Shown piece by piece: positions 27,288 through 36,609 of a DNA stretch of 64,000 nt. The notes under the pieces are model-generated. The model did not search any database. It was not told where the DNA came from and worked only from the letters and a program-made list of their open reading frames with translations. How positions within the stretch are numbered: position 1 is the first letter of the stretch; every line of letters begins with the position of its first letter. Origin of the DNA: Streptococcus mitis (GTDB taxonomy: Bacteria; Bacillota; Bacilli; Lactobacillales; Streptococcaceae); assembly GCF_009496155.1 (NCBI RefSeq), contig NZ_WIJP01000002.1:62001-126000 (forward strand), written 5' to 3'. The position numbers and the translations under genes are program-made.

Positions 27288-27632
27288 TTATTTTTCTGCA
27301 ACAGCTACAGTGATGTGAGCTGTACGTTTGTTGATTGGTGAAGCTGAACCTTTCGCACGTGGACGGAAACGTTTCATAGTTGGTCCTTCGTTTGCGAATG
27401 CTTCAGATACTACCAAGTTAGCTTTATCCAAACCAAAGTTGTTTTCAGCGTTAGCTACAGCTGAGTTCAAAACTTTCAAGATGATTTCAGCAGCTTTGTT
27501 TGGAGTGAATGTCAAAATTGCGATTGCATCGGCTACGCTTTTACCACGGATGTTATCAAGAACAAGACGTGATTTACGAGGTGAAACACGTACTGTACGA
27601 GCCATTGCTTTAGCTGAAGTAATTTCTGCCAT
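27288..27632 (-). CDS. rplV: 50S ribosomal protein L22
   Basis: 114 residues with the beta-hairpin that lines the exit tunnel (about 82-102, [20 protein letters not shown]). That loop is where macrolide-resistance insertions arise in pneumococcus; its length here looks normal. Confidence 0.98.
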   Translation of the reverse strand: MAEITSAKAMARTVRVSPRKSRLVLDNIRGKSVADAIAILTFTPNKAAEIILKVLNSAVANAENNFGLDKANLVVSEAFANEGPTMKRFRPRAKGSASPINKRTAHITVAVAEK

Positions 27633-27643
27633 TTATGTTCTCC

Positions 27644-27925
27644 TTATTTTCTACGTGTTTTCTTGTCGTCTGCAGCGTGACCTTTGTAAGTACGAGTTGG
27701 TGCAAATTCACCAAGTTTGTGACCTACCATGTCTTCTTGGATGTAAACAGGTACGTGTTTACGCCCGTCATAAACTGCGATAGTGTAACCAATGAAACTT
27801 GGGAAGATCGTTGAACGACGTGACCAAGTTTTAATAACTTTTTTCTTTTCGTCGTTAGCTTGAGCTTCAACTTTTTTCATCAAATGCTCATCGACGAAAG
27901 GTCCTTTTTTAAGACTGCGTCCCAT
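27644..27925 (-). CDS. rpsS: 30S ribosomal protein S19
   Basis: 93 residues from [15 protein letters not shown], supported by the RBS AAAGGAG; a longer frame upstream adds 16 unrelated residues. The 103-bp gap to rplB contains a hairpin (ACTAGTTGCTT / AAGCGACTAGT). Confidence 0.97.
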
Positions 27926-28028
27926 TTTTATATTTTCTCCTTTAAATGTTGTACCACAGCGGCTTGCGCTCACATGGAGCGCTACCGAGCTGGCGGATTT
28001 ACTAGTTGCTTAAGCGACTAGTTTAATA

Positions 28029-28862
28029 TTATTTCTCGTTGCGACGACGAACGATAAGTTTGTCAGATTTCGCTTTCTTGTTACGAGTTTTAAGACCAAG
28101 AGCAGGTTTGCCCCATGGAGTAGATGGTGCTTTACGACCAACTGGTGCTTTACCTTCACCACCACCGTGTGGGTGATCGTTAGGGTTCATTACAGAACCA
28201 CGAACTGTTGGGCGGATACCTTTCCAACGGCTACGTCCTGCTTTACCAAGATTTACAAGTCCATGTTGTTCGTTTCCGACAACACCAACTGTAGCACGGC
28301 AAGTTCCAAGAATCATACGAACTTCACCTGATTGAAGACGAACAAGAACGTATTTACCTTCAGAACCCAATACTTGAGCAGATGCTCCAGCAGCACGTAC
28401 CAATTCACCACCACGACCTGGTTTCAACTCGATGTTGTGGATCAAAGTACCAACTGGGATGTTAGCAAGTGGAAGAGCGTTTCCGACTTTGATATCTGCT
28501 TCTGGACCTGAAACGATACGTTGACCTACTTCAAGACCTTTTGGAGCGATGATGTATGCTTTCACACCGTCAGTGTAGTGTACAAGAGCGATGTTTGCAG
28601 AACGGTTTGGATCGTACTCGATTGTTTTAACAACTGCTTCAACGTTGTCTTTGTTACGTTTGAAGTCAACCAAACGGTAGAAACGTTTGTGTCCACCACC
28701 TTGGTGACGAACTGTGATACGACCGTTGTTGTTACGACCAGCCTTGCTCTTCAATGCAACAAGCAATGATTTTTCAGGAGTGCTTGTTGTGATTTCAGCG
28801 AAATCCAAAGAAGTCATATTACGGCGACCGTTTGTTGTTGGTTTATAAACACGAATTCCCAC
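28029..28862 (-). CDS. rplB: 50S ribosomal protein L2
   Basis: 277 residues, complete, with the conserved C-terminal [12 protein letters not shown] loop (about 222-233) close to the peptidyl transferase centre. 17 bp after rplW. Confidence 0.98.
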
Positions 28863-28879
28863 GATATTTCCTCCTTAGA

Positions 28880-29176
28880 TTATTCAGCTTCAGCAGCAAA
28901 CAACTCGATTGCTTTAGAATCAGCTGTAAGTGTGATGATAGCTTTTTTAGTTTTGTTAGTAAAACCAGTGTAACGTCCAACACGTTTAGCTTTTGGTTTT
29001 ACGTTGATTGTGTTAACATTGGCAACTTTAACACCTTCGAAAGCAGCTTCAACAGCTTGCTTGATCAAAAGTTTGTGTGCACGAGTGTCAACTTCAAATA
29101 CATATTTCCCTGCTTCAAGTTGAGCCATTGAGCTTTCAGTGATGACAGGTTTTTTGATAACATCATACAAATTCAT
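28880..29176 (-). CDS. rplW: 50S ribosomal protein L23
   Basis: 98 residues, complete ([16 protein letters not shown]). Exit-tunnel docking site for trigger factor and SRP. Its start codon overlaps the rplD stop by one base. Confidence 0.98.
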
Positions 29177-29799
29177 TATGCAAGAACCTCCTCGATTTTA
29201 GAGATAGCTGCTTGTGTGACAAGAAGTTTGTCGCTATTTGCGATGTCAAGAACACTTGCAGTTGTAGCAGTTGCAACTTTCACGTTTGGAAGGTTACGAG
29301 CTGAAAGAGCTGCGAATTCATTTCCTTCTTCAAGGATAACAAGAACTTTAGAATCGATGCTCAATGCTGCAAGAACTTTTGCAAATTCAGCAGTTTTTGG
29401 AGCTGTAAATGAAAGAGCGTCTACAGCTACGAATTTGTTTTCAGCAACTTTTTCAGAGTAAACTGATTTAAGAGCTAGGCGACGAACTTTTTGTGGAAGT
29501 TTGTAGCCGTATGAACGTGGAGTTGGTCCGAAGACAACACCACCACCACGCCATTGTGGTGAGCGGATAGAACCTTGACGAGCACGTCCAGTTCCTTTTT
29601 GACGCCATGGTTTGCGTCCACCACCTGATACTGCAGAGCGGTTTTTAACAGCGTGTGTTCCTTGACGAAGGCTTGCGCGTTGGCTGATGATCACATCAAA
29701 CACAACTGATTCATTTGGTTCAATACCAAATACTGCATCGTTAAGAACAACTTGGCCAGCTTCTTTACCAGTTTGGTCAAATAATGTTACGTTTGCCAT
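29176..29799 (-). CDS. rplD: 50S ribosomal protein L4
   Basis: 207 residues. The extended loop (about 62-75, [14 protein letters not shown]) reaches the exit tunnel; the GTG-containing [10 protein letters not shown] motif, altered in some macrolide-resistant pneumococci, looks wild type here. In Proteobacteria L4 autoregulates the S10 operon; whether it does so here is unknown. Confidence 0.98.
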
Positions 29800-29823
29800 T
29801 GTGACTGATTTCCCCTTTCTTTA

Positions 29824-30450
29824 TTATTTACCAGCTTTAACTGCTGATTTGATAGTGATAAGAGATTTCTTAGCACCTGGTACGTTACCTTTGATAAGGA
29901 TAACGTTCTTTTCTGGAACAACTTGTACAACTTCAAGATTTTGAATTGTTACGCGGTCGCCACCCATACGCCCTGCAAGGTTTTTACCTTTGAATACACG
30001 GTTAGGTGCAACAGGTCCCATAGAACCTGGGCGACGGTGGTAACGAGAACCGTGAGCCATTGGTCCACGTGATTGTCCGTGGCGCTTGATAACACCTTGG
30101 AAACCTTTACCTTTAGAAGTACCAGTTACGTCAACAACGTCCCCAGCTGCGAATGTTTCAACTGTAATTTCAGCACCAACTTCCAAGCCTTCAACGTTTT
30201 TGAATTCACGAATGAAGCGCTTAGGAGCCGTGTTAGCTTTCGCTACATGTCCTTTAGCAGGTTTGTTGCTCAATACTTCGCGTTTGTCATCGAAACCAAC
30301 TTGGATAGCGTTGTATCCGTCTGTTTCAACAGTTTTAACTTGAAGAACAACGTTTGGAGTTGCTTCAATAACTGTTACAGGGATCAATTCGCCAGCTTCA
30401 GTGAAGATTTGAGTCATTCCCACTTTTTTCCCTAAGATTCCTTTTGTCAT
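29824..30450 (-). CDS. rplC: 50S ribosomal protein L3
   Basis: 208 residues, complete ([16 protein letters not shown]), with the central extension [22 protein letters not shown] (about 124-145) that reaches the peptidyl transferase centre. A 217-bp gap containing a hairpin repeat separates it from rpsJ. Confidence 0.98.
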
Positions 30451-30522
30451 GAGAAAATAGTTCCTTTTCTATATTTTTTATTCAAAAAGTTTTTAACGAG
30501 CGTTTTTTATGCTCAAGTCTAA

Positions 30523-30629
30523 GATACAAAGGGCGTCAAACTCAAAGTGAAAATAGGAAACTGATGCAGTGTCTAGCAGACACTAGGAAGTTTATCTTTT
30601 TTCACACCGAGTTTAGCCCGTGTTCAATT
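30523..30629 (+). repeat. 107-bp-type hairpin repeat between rpsJ and rplC
   Basis: Complete unit of 107 bp: GATACAAAGGGCGTCAAACTC ... GTGAAAATAGGAAACT ... stem AGTGTCTAGCAGACACT ... AGGAAGTTTATC, TTTTTTCAC, GAGTTTAGCCC, ending GTGTTCAATT. Outer arms (GGGCGTCAAACTC / GAGTTTAGCCC) and inner arms (GTGAAAATAG / CTTTTTTCAC) pair. It is the cleanest copy of the family in the window. Confidence 0.8.
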
Positions 30630-30667
30630 AGATTGAAACACTAGCCTCTGCTCTTTTATATTTTAGA

Positions 30668-30976
30668 TTAAAGTTTGATTTCTACGTTTACACCACTTGG
30701 AAGATCCAATTTCATCAAAGCATCAACTGTTTTTTGAGTTGGGTTAACGATATCGATCAAACGTTTGTGTGTACGCATTTCAAATTGTTCGCGAGAGTCT
30801 TTGTATTTGTGGGTCGCACGAATGATTGTGTAGAGGCTACGTTCAGTTGGAAGTGGGATTGGACCCGCAACTTGTGCACCTGTACGAGTAGCTGATTCTA
30901 CGATTTTTGCAGCCGCTGTGTCAAGCGTACGGTGTTCGTAAGCTTTCAAACGGATACGGATTTTTTTGTTTGCCAT
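30668..30976 (-). CDS. rpsJ: 30S ribosomal protein S10
   Basis: 102 residues, complete ([19 protein letters not shown]). Small-subunit head protein that also partners NusB in antitermination. First gene of the superoperon; RBS AAAAGGAG. Confidence 0.98.
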
Positions 30977-31105
30977 CTTTTTCTCCTTTTCGTCTATTTA
31001 AGATAATAGGCTAGCTCCACAAGAAAACCGACGCGGGTTGCGTGGCAATGCAACCGAGCGTATCGCAACCTCTTGCATCAAAGCTAAGGCTGTAATTTAC
31101 AGCAC
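30977..31105 (-). other. Structured 5' leader of the S10 operon
   Basis: About 130 nt between the predicted start of transcription and rpsJ. It contains GC-rich arms unusual for the region (CGGTTGC-loop-GCAACCCG and a preceding GGTTGCGATACGC). It could carry autoregulation, but no described leader motif was recognised. Confidence 0.5.
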
Positions 31106-31111
31106 CATAAT

Positions 31112-31140
31112 AGAATAACACAAATCCCCTGCGATTGCAA
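31112..31140 (-). promoter_or_regulatory. S10 superoperon promoter
   Basis: Minus strand TTGCAA, 17 bp, TATTCT. It overlaps an inverted repeat (AAATCCC / GGGATTT) that may also act on the flanking transcript of nrdG. Confidence 0.75.
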
Positions 31141-31228
31141 GGGATTTGTTGCTATTTTTTCGTTTTTTACGATGAAACTGTTTTCTTTTTTGATAGGTCA
31201 TTTATTTAACTGTTTTCATAGAAGAAAG

Positions 31229-31819
31229 TTAGTCTCTCTTCACCTGTTCATAGCTTTCTTTTCCGTCATTGAGCTTGTCCCAAATCACTACTTGCCCACT
31301 TTTGAGGGATTTTTGCACATCGATAATTCGTTGGTTGGACGAACCTCGAAACTGGAGCATGAGATTTCTCTTAGTTCGGTCATATCTTCCATCGACAAGA
31401 ATGTCAATCAGTGATAAGAGTTCCAGTTTATCTGGAGTTTCCAGTATCATTTCTTCCCAAGTGTAACCTGTCCATGACCAGATGTCCTTGTCTGGCAATT
31501 CCTTCCGAATGCGTTTAACAAGTGGCAAAAGAATGCCTGTATTGAGAAAGGGCTCCCCTCCCAACAAAGTCAAGCCTTGAACATAGGGCTGAGCAAGATC
31601 TGCCATGATTTGTTCTTCTAACTCTGCTGTATAGGGAATGCCAGCATTGAAGGACCAAGTCGCTACATTATAACACCCCTCGCAGTGAAACATACAGCCT
31701 GCTACATAGAGAGAGTTACGCACGCCTTCTCCATCTACAAAGTTAAAGGCCTTGTAGTCAATGATACGGCCTTGACTGAGCTCCTCACTTTTCCATTCTT
31801 GTGGTTTGGGATTATTCAT
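31229..31819 (-). CDS. nrdG: Anaerobic ribonucleoside-triphosphate reductase activating protein
   Basis: 196 residues, radical SAM enzyme that installs the glycyl radical on NrdD. The cluster motif Cys-x3-Cys-x2-Cys is visible in AGCMFHCEGCYN (about 41-52), with the SAM-binding GGEP in LLGGEPFLN. It overlaps the end of the acetyltransferase gene by 8 bp and closes the nrdD operon. Confidence 0.95.
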   Translation of the reverse strand: MNNPKPQEWKSEELSQGRIIDYKAFNFVDGEGVRNSLYVAGCMFHCEGCYNVATWSFNAGIPYTAELEEQIMADLAQPYVQGLTLLGGEPFLNTGILLPLVKRIRKELPDKDIWSWTGYTWEEMILETPDKLELLSLIDILVDGRYDRTKRNLMLQFRGSSNQRIIDVQKSLKSGQVVIWDKLNDGKESYEQVKRD

Positions 31820-32318
31820 TCTCCACCTCTATCCAATAACGCTCGACTCCATCACGAACATCCTCAATGAGACCTCCATTTGCTAGAATGACTGCTCTGC
31901 TAGCAGGATTATTCACGCTACAGGTCACAAGAGCCTTCTTGATGTTCTTTTCCTTAGCAACTTGCAAGCCCTGACGAAGCGTCACTTTAGCATAACCTTT
32001 GCCTCTTTCTGATGGACGAATGGAGTAGCCAATGTGGCCACCTTCTTCTAGTAGAAAGTTACTGAGGCGCAACCGGAGATTAAGAAATCCAACTGCTTGA
32101 CCTTTCTCAGAAAAAGCCACTAACTGAATTGCAGGAACCCATCCTTCAGGCAGATTAATCCCCATTTCCTGATTCTGATTACTTTCCAACCATTCCTCAT
32201 AAGAAAAATTTTCTGTATCCCAGAAACCACCGTCGTGAGGCGACTGATATTTTTCAAACTCTGCCATCATCTCTAAAACTGTTTCTTTATCTGCTAATCT
32301 TGGTCTGCGTAATTCCAT
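31812..32318 (-). CDS. GNAT family N-acetyltransferase in the nrd operon
   Basis: 168 residues, GNAT fold: LVAFSEKGQAVGFLNLRLRLSN, then HIGYSIRPSERGKGYAKVTLRQGL with the acetyl-CoA loop ERGKGYA, then VNNPASRAVILANGGLIEDV. The substrate is unknown. Its position between nrdD and nrdG is conserved in streptococci, but no link to deoxynucleotide synthesis is established. Confidence 0.88.
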   Translation of the reverse strand: MELRRPRLADKETVLEMMAEFEKYQSPHDGGFWDTENFSYEEWLESNQNQEMGINLPEGWVPAIQLVAFSEKGQAVGFLNLRLRLSNFLLEEGGHIGYSIRPSERGKGYAKVTLRQGLQVAKEKNIKKALVTCSVNNPASRAVILANGGLIEDVRDGVERYWIEVENE

Positions 32319-32334
32319 CCTTACCTCCCACTAA

Positions 32335-32365
32335 GAGAAAAGCGAGAGCTGACTCTCACTTTTAT
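32335..32365 (-). terminator. Possible weak terminator inside the nrd operon
   Basis: Minus strand AAGTGAGAG - short loop - CTCTCGCTTTTCTC just after the 46-residue gene. The T-run is interrupted, so partial termination or processing is more likely than a full stop. Confidence 0.4.
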
Positions 32366-32502
32366 TTTTTCTTGTTCTTGTTTAAAAATTGTTCTCTGAG
32401 GTTGAGCAAGCGTTCTTTTTTACCAGCTCCACCTTTAGAGTGTTTCTCGTGATAACGGGTCACTTGTGCACGCCCCTTATCGTCTAATTGATATTTTCCC
32501 AT
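32362..32502 (-). CDS. Conserved small basic protein in nrd operon
   Basis: 46 residues: MGKYQLDDKGRAQVTRYHEKH, then SKGGAGKKERLLNLREQF and an NKNKKK tail. Very basic, no membrane segment. It follows nrdD by 11 bp with an RBS-like AGAAATGAAATG context and is in the same direction. A protein of this kind is found in the same place in other streptococci; the function is unknown. Confidence 0.75.
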   Translation of the reverse strand: MGKYQLDDKGRAQVTRYHEKHSKGGAGKKERLLNLREQFLNKNKKK

Positions 32503-32513
32503 TTCATTTCTTT

Positions 32514-34727
32514 CTAATTTGTTACTTGATGCCCAGCTATTTTAATCGTTGAGCCATTCATATGTTTGACACGCGCTGCGATTTCCTTGTGACGACCGTT
32601 GACCATAGGTCTGGCTTGAGGATTGCCTAAATAGCCACAAGTCCGTTTAACAACGTCTACTGTTTTAGGGTCGCTATTGCCACAGTTAGGACAAGCAAAT
32701 CCTCTTTCAGTTGGTTCAAAATCCCCTTCAAAGTCACACTTGTAGCAACGGTCAATTGGAGTATTGGTCCCCAAATAACCCACACGATCATAAGCATAAT
32801 CCCACACAGCTTCCAAGGCCTTTGGATTTTGCTGGAGGACTGGATACTCACAGTAATGGATGAAACCACCTGACGCACCTGCTTCTGGATAGATTTTTTC
32901 AAAATCCAGTTTTTCAAACGGTGTTGGATTTTTACGAACATCGTAGTGGAAAGAATTGGTGTAGTATTCCTTATCTGTAATATCAGGAATAGAACCAAAC
33001 TTCTCTGTATCCAGTCGGCAGAAACGGTCTGTCAAACTTTCAGATGGTGTTGAGTAGATAGAGAAATGGTAGCCATATTGGTCAGACCACTCTTCTACAC
33101 GACGTTTCATATCGCGAATGATGTCTAGCGTGAATTCCTTAGCATCTGGATTACTTTCCCAGCTATTACCAAAGAAAACAGTCGCTACTTCATACAAGCC
33201 GATATAGCCCAGCGAAACTGTCGCACGACGATTCTTAAAGAGCTGGTCAACACTTTCTTCTTTACCTAGACGATGGCCAAAAGCACCGTACTGATAGAGG
33301 ATAGGAGCATTGGCTGGTGTAGCTTCCTTGGTCCGTTCGACACGGTAAACCAAAGCATCTTCTGCGATATTCATACGCTCGTTGAAGATTTCCCAGAACT
33401 TGTTCATATCTCCTTCAGATTCAAGGGCGATACGAGGTAAGTTAACCGTCACAACACCCAGATTCATACGGCCTGAATTGACCTCAACACCATTTTCATC
33501 CTTCCATCCTTGAAGGAACGAACGACAACCCATGGGCACCTTGAAGGAGCCTGTCAAGTCAACAATCTTATCGTAAGATAAAACATCTGGGTACATTCGC
33601 TTGGTTGCACACTCGAGAGCCAACTGCTTGATGTCGTAGTTGGGAGTTCCTTCCTCTAAATTAAGGTCTCTTTTCAGAGTAAAAATAAGTTTAGGAAAGA
33701 TAGCCGTACGGTGTTCTGAACCAAGACCCTTGATACGAATGTTTAAAATTGCCTTTTGAATTTCTCGTTCAAAACGATTGGTTCCTAGACCAAAACCTAG
33801 CGAAGTAAAAGGTGTTTGTCCGTTTGAAGTGAAGAGAGTGTTGATTTCATACTCGAGAGATTGCATGGCATCATAGATGTCTTTTTGTGCTTTCTTCCAA
33901 GCGTAATCTTCCCGTTTTTCAGGCAAAACCCATTCTTCCGCATCCTTGAGGTGTTTTTGGTAATTCTTCTCTGCATAAGGTGCCAAGACTTCATCGATAC
34001 GATCAGCTGAACAGCCGCCATACTGGCTAGAAGCAACGTTGGCGATGATTTGCGAAATCTGAGCAGTCGCAGTCTGGATAGACTTAGGACTCTCTACCTC
34101 TGCATTTCCAATCTTAAAACCATTTTCCAACATACCCTTAAAATCAATCAAACAGCAGTTGGTCATAGGTGTATAGGGGCTGTAGTCCAAATCATGATAG
34201 TGGATATCCCCCTTTTGGTGGGCATTGGCTACGTGCTTAGGAAGCATTTGCAGTCCGATTGACTTTCCAACAATCCCTGCTGTCAAATCGCGCTGGGTGT
34301 TAAAAACATCACTGTCTTTGTTCGCATTTTCATTGATAACTGCCTGGTCTTTGTTGAGAAGTTTATGGATGCTAAAGTTGATATCTGTCGCTTTTGAGCG
34401 CTCAAAATCCCTCTGTGTCCGATAAGTGATATATTCCTCAGCTAGCGCATATTCTTTGGCTTCAAGGAGTTCATGTTCTACGATATTTTGAATTTCGTAA
34501 ATCTTAACTCCCTTTGGAAAGCGACTATGAATTTCTGTGACAATTCGCTCAGTCAGAGCATTTAGGCGTTTTTCAACCAAGGGTGTCACATCCATAACCT
34601 TGTCTGCCGCCTTGTGGAGAGCCTTGTCAATCTTGTCCACATCAAACACAACACGTCTCCCATCTCGTTTCTCGACGAAGAGAGTTGGCAAAATTGTAAT
34701 TTTTTCTTCTAGTGCAATCATATGCAT
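32514..34727 (-). CDS. nrdD: Anaerobic ribonucleoside-triphosphate reductase
   Basis: 737 residues (two alternative ATGs 6 bases apart). Reduces ribonucleoside triphosphates to deoxy forms without oxygen. N-terminal ATP-cone (about 15-105, VEKRDGRRVVFDVDKIDKAL) for allosteric control. The glycyl radical loop RTCGYLG is near the C-terminus (Gly about 698). Zinc site Cys-x-x-Cys twice (CYKC and CPNC) just before it. Operon: nrdD, small protein, acetyltransferase, nrdG. Confidence 0.97.
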   Translation of the reverse strand: MHMIALEEKITILPTLFVEKRDGRRVVFDVDKIDKALHKAADKVMDVTPLVEKRLNALTERIVTEIHSRFPKGVKIYEIQNIVEHELLEAKEYALAEEYITYRTQRDFERSKATDINFSIHKLLNKDQAVINENANKDSDVFNTQRDLTAGIVGKSIGLQMLPKHVANAHQKGDIHYHDLDYSPYTPMTNCCLIDFKGMLENGFKIGNAEVESPKSIQTATAQISQIIANVASSQYGGCSADRIDEVLAPYAEKNYQKHLKDAEEWVLPEKREDYAWKKAQKDIYDAMQSLEYEINTLFTSNGQTPFTSLGFGLGTNRFEREIQKAILNIRIKGLGSEHRTAIFPKLIFTLKRDLNLEEGTPNYDIKQLALECATKRMYPDVLSYDKIVDLTGSFKVPMGCRSFLQGWKDENGVEVNSGRMNLGVVTVNLPRIALESEGDMNKFWEIFNERMNIAEDALVYRVERTKEATPANAPILYQYGAFGHRLGKEESVDQLFKNRRATVSLGYIGLYEVATVFFGNSWESNPDAKEFTLDIIRDMKRRVEEWSDQYGYHFSIYSTPSESLTDRFCRLDTEKFGSIPDITDKEYYTNSFHYDVRKNPTPFEKLDFEKIYPEAGASGGFIHYCEYPVLQQNPKALEAVWDYAYDRVGYLGTNTPIDRCYKCDFEGDFEPTERGFACPNCGNSDPKTVDVVKRTCGYLGNPQARPMVNGRHKEIAARVKHMNGSTIKIAGHQVTN

Positions 34728-34758
34728 GCTCTTTTCTAAAATGTTCTTTCTAAAAAGT

Positions 34759-34786
34759 ATTATACCACTCTAAAAAGAAAAATCAA
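34759..34786 (-). promoter_or_regulatory. nrdD promoter
   Basis: Minus strand TTGATT, 16 bp, TATAAT (preceded by TGG). The -35 lies inside the large inverted repeat described separately, so a protein bound there would block RNA polymerase. Confidence 0.7.
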
Positions 34787-34839
34787 TATCTTGTGTTAAA
34801 AATCCTAAAATTTTTAAAAATACACAAGATATTGATTTT
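34779..34839 (-). promoter_or_regulatory. 18-bp perfect inverted repeat: NrdR-box pair and/or AT-rich terminator
   Basis: Arms AAAATCAATATCTTGTGT and ACACAAGATATTGATTTT are perfect complements 25 bp apart. Each arm holds a 16-bp site similar to the NrdR box (ACACAAGATATTGATT versus ACACAATATATTGTGT-like consensus), and one overlaps the nrdD -35. On the minus strand the second arm is followed by TTTTTCTTTTT, so it can also terminate the upstream operon. The two roles are not exclusive. Confidence 0.6.
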
Positions 34840-34840
34840 G

Positions 34841-36394
34841 TTATTTAATTTTATAGACTTTAAACTCTGAGTAATCAGTCTTTAGTTGTTGGTAATTTTC
34901 TTTCAAAATTGTTTCTACTTCAGACCAGACTGGCACCTTGTCATTCACAAGAATCATCTTGGGTTGATTTTCTTTTAAATCATTAATCAAACTAGTTTTA
35001 TTTTCTTCTGTATTTGTGTAGAGAAGAGGTGATGAGAACATGGATCCAGCCAAACGCTGGCTTTCTTTATAGATTTGAACATGGGAATCCCAGATATAGA
35101 TTCGGTCTCCCTCACTCGTCTCTTGTTTGATTCTATCTACTACTTGATGTTGTTCACTATAAGAAGCTGGATGCAAGACAAAACGAGCTACAAAAGGAAC
35201 TGTAATTAGATAAACCACTACTAGAATAGGTAAGTAGAGATTTCCCCTCATAAATTTTTTCCATAAAGTTGGAACTTCCTCTCTTCTCCGACGACGTGCC
35301 ATCCTTCCCGAGTGTTCCCCACGAATACTGGTCATCAAAAGAAGGAGTAAAAATGGAAGGATTAGAATCAAACGTGAACCGTGAAGAGGTTCTTGAGAAA
35401 AAATCAGCAAGACCAGTCCAAATAAGAAAACAAAGCTAGCTGGCACTGAGATGACATATAATCTAGATGCTTTAGATTGGAACAAGCCTAGAAAAATAAG
35501 GACGAGAGCACCTAAACCAAAGGTCAATAAACCATAGAATAAAAGATGATCCATTAGTTGGGAGTTGGTAAATATCTGAAGGGAAGTAATTGGATATAAA
35601 AGACTCTCCTGAGCCTCTCCAAAACCTCCTGAAATGATGACATAGTAGCCTAAAGGATAAAATAGGAGAGAAAAACCAAGTGCTGTCGCAAAAAATTGAT
35701 AAATTCCATGTATAAAGCGTCCATGTCCAACATTAAAAACAAATAAACCAATCGTTACTACAACAGTAAAGAGAAGACTTGTAAGGGACTCTATAAAAAA
35801 TGCTAGGGCCAAGAAAATCCCCAGACGTAGAAATCCCTTGTCATGGTTAGGATTTGACAGATAGCGTGCTACTAAAGAAAAGCCTGCAAATAAGAATGGA
35901 AGAGCTAAAATCGTAGCATAGCCTCCTCCAAAACCAAGACCAGACACCAGAATATAAAATATCGTTAGAAGTTGCTTAGCTTGATCCCTTTGTCCCGTCA
36001 AATAGTCAGTTGCAGAAAAAAGGAAATAGCCCCCTCCTAAGAAAGCTAACCATTCTACTAAGGCAAAAAGAATGCCTCCTTGGGTAATGTAAAGTAGTAA
36101 ATAATAAATAAGACCTTGACCAGCGTAATAACTACTGTAGAGCTGTCCTCCCTGATGCAAAGCCCACCCTATATACAAATCCTGCGCCTGAGAAGGACTT
36201 ACCATATCTAAAAGTAAAGGAAGCACCACAGAAAAAATTGTCGCAATCGTACTTCCAATGATGAGTCTGAAAAACGGGAAAGCTACCTGCTCTTCTTTTT
36301 CTACATGAGATTCAAGGTTCCTATCCAGTCTATTTTCAATTTCATTACTCTGTATCATTTCAGATACTTCTTCTATTCTGCCATATACAGCCAT
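34841..36394 (-). CDS. ccs4: Late-competence multi-membrane protein, Ccs4-like
   Basis: 517 residues from MAVYGRIEE (RBS AGGAG; an ATG 18 bases upstream is less likely). A cytoplasmic N-terminus of about 45 residues, then about 11 membrane helices (50-390), then a soluble extracytoplasmic C-terminal domain (about 395-517, RIYIWDSHVQIYKESQRLAG) reminiscent of GT-C/Dpm1-associated glycosyltransferase-type proteins. It lies in the cls-nrdD interval where pneumococci carry ccs4, 36 bp after a small gene headed by a SigX cin-box, so competence-induced expression is expected. The molecular function is unknown. Confidence 0.7.
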   Translation of the reverse strand: MAVYGRIEEVSEMIQSNEIENRLDRNLESHVEKEEQVAFPFFRLIIGSTIATIFSVVLPLLLDMVSPSQAQDLYIGWALHQGGQLYSSYYAGQGLIYYLLLYITQGGILFALVEWLAFLGGGYFLFSATDYLTGQRDQAKQLLTIFYILVSGLGFGGGYATILALPFLFAGFSLVARYLSNPNHDKGFLRLGIFLALAFFIESLTSLLFTVVVTIGLFVFNVGHGRFIHGIYQFFATALGFSLLFYPLGYYVIISGGFGEAQESLLYPITSLQIFTNSQLMDHLLFYGLLTFGLGALVLIFLGLFQSKASRLYVISVPASFVFLFGLVLLIFSQEPLHGSRLILILPFLLLLLMTSIRGEHSGRMARRRRREEVPTLWKKFMRGNLYLPILVVVYLITVPFVARFVLHPASYSEQHQVVDRIKQETSEGDRIYIWDSHVQIYKESQRLAGSMFSSPLLYTNTEENKTSLINDLKENQPKMILVNDKVPVWSEVETILKENYQQLKTDYSEFKVYKIK

Positions 36395-36430
36395 GTCGTT
36401 TCTCCTATTCAATTTATCTGTCTTAGTATA

Positions 36431-36574
36431 TCAAAAAGACCTAGAATTGTCAGCTTGCGATGGCTGTTTGAGTGATTTTTTACATAGTTTCACAAAGGTT
36501 TCAATTTCTCGAAATCGGTGTAAATGTGTCTGTTTAAATGTCGTGATATAGTTCAATTCTTTCTGAGTCAGCAT
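36431..36574 (-). CDS. Small late-competence protein (47 aa)
   Basis: 47 residues: MLTQKELNYITTFKQTHLHR, FREIETFVKLCKKSLKQPSQ, ADNSRSF. Basic, soluble, one Cys, probably helical. The RBS GGGGGAAGG sits directly before the ATG and the SigX cin-box TACGAATA is 20 bp upstream. It precedes the Ccs4-like gene, so the two form one competence-induced operon. The function is unknown. Confidence 0.75.
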   Translation of the reverse strand: MLTQKELNYITTFKQTHLHRFREIETFVKLCKKSLKQPSQADNSRSF

Positions 36575-36593
36575 CCTTCCCCCTATATCTTCT

Positions 36594-36601
36594 TATTCGT
36601 A
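36594..36601 (-). promoter_or_regulatory. SigX (ComX) cin-box
   Basis: TACGAATA on the minus strand, the core of the late-competence promoter element recognised by the alternative sigma factor SigX, in the context CTTTTACGAATAAG and 20 bp before the 47-residue gene. Confidence 0.85.
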
Positions 36602-36609
36602 AAAGACAA

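Noticed and set aside
16238..30435. Many open frames opposite or out of frame with the ribosomal genes
   Set aside because: All are shadows of well-supported ribosomal genes with no own start signals; codon bias of the operon keeps the other frames open.
31121..31150. Inverted repeat AAATCCC/GGGATTT as the nrdG terminator
   Set aside because: It overlaps the -35/-10 region of the S10 promoter and lacks a T-run in the nrdG direction; treated as part of the promoter region.
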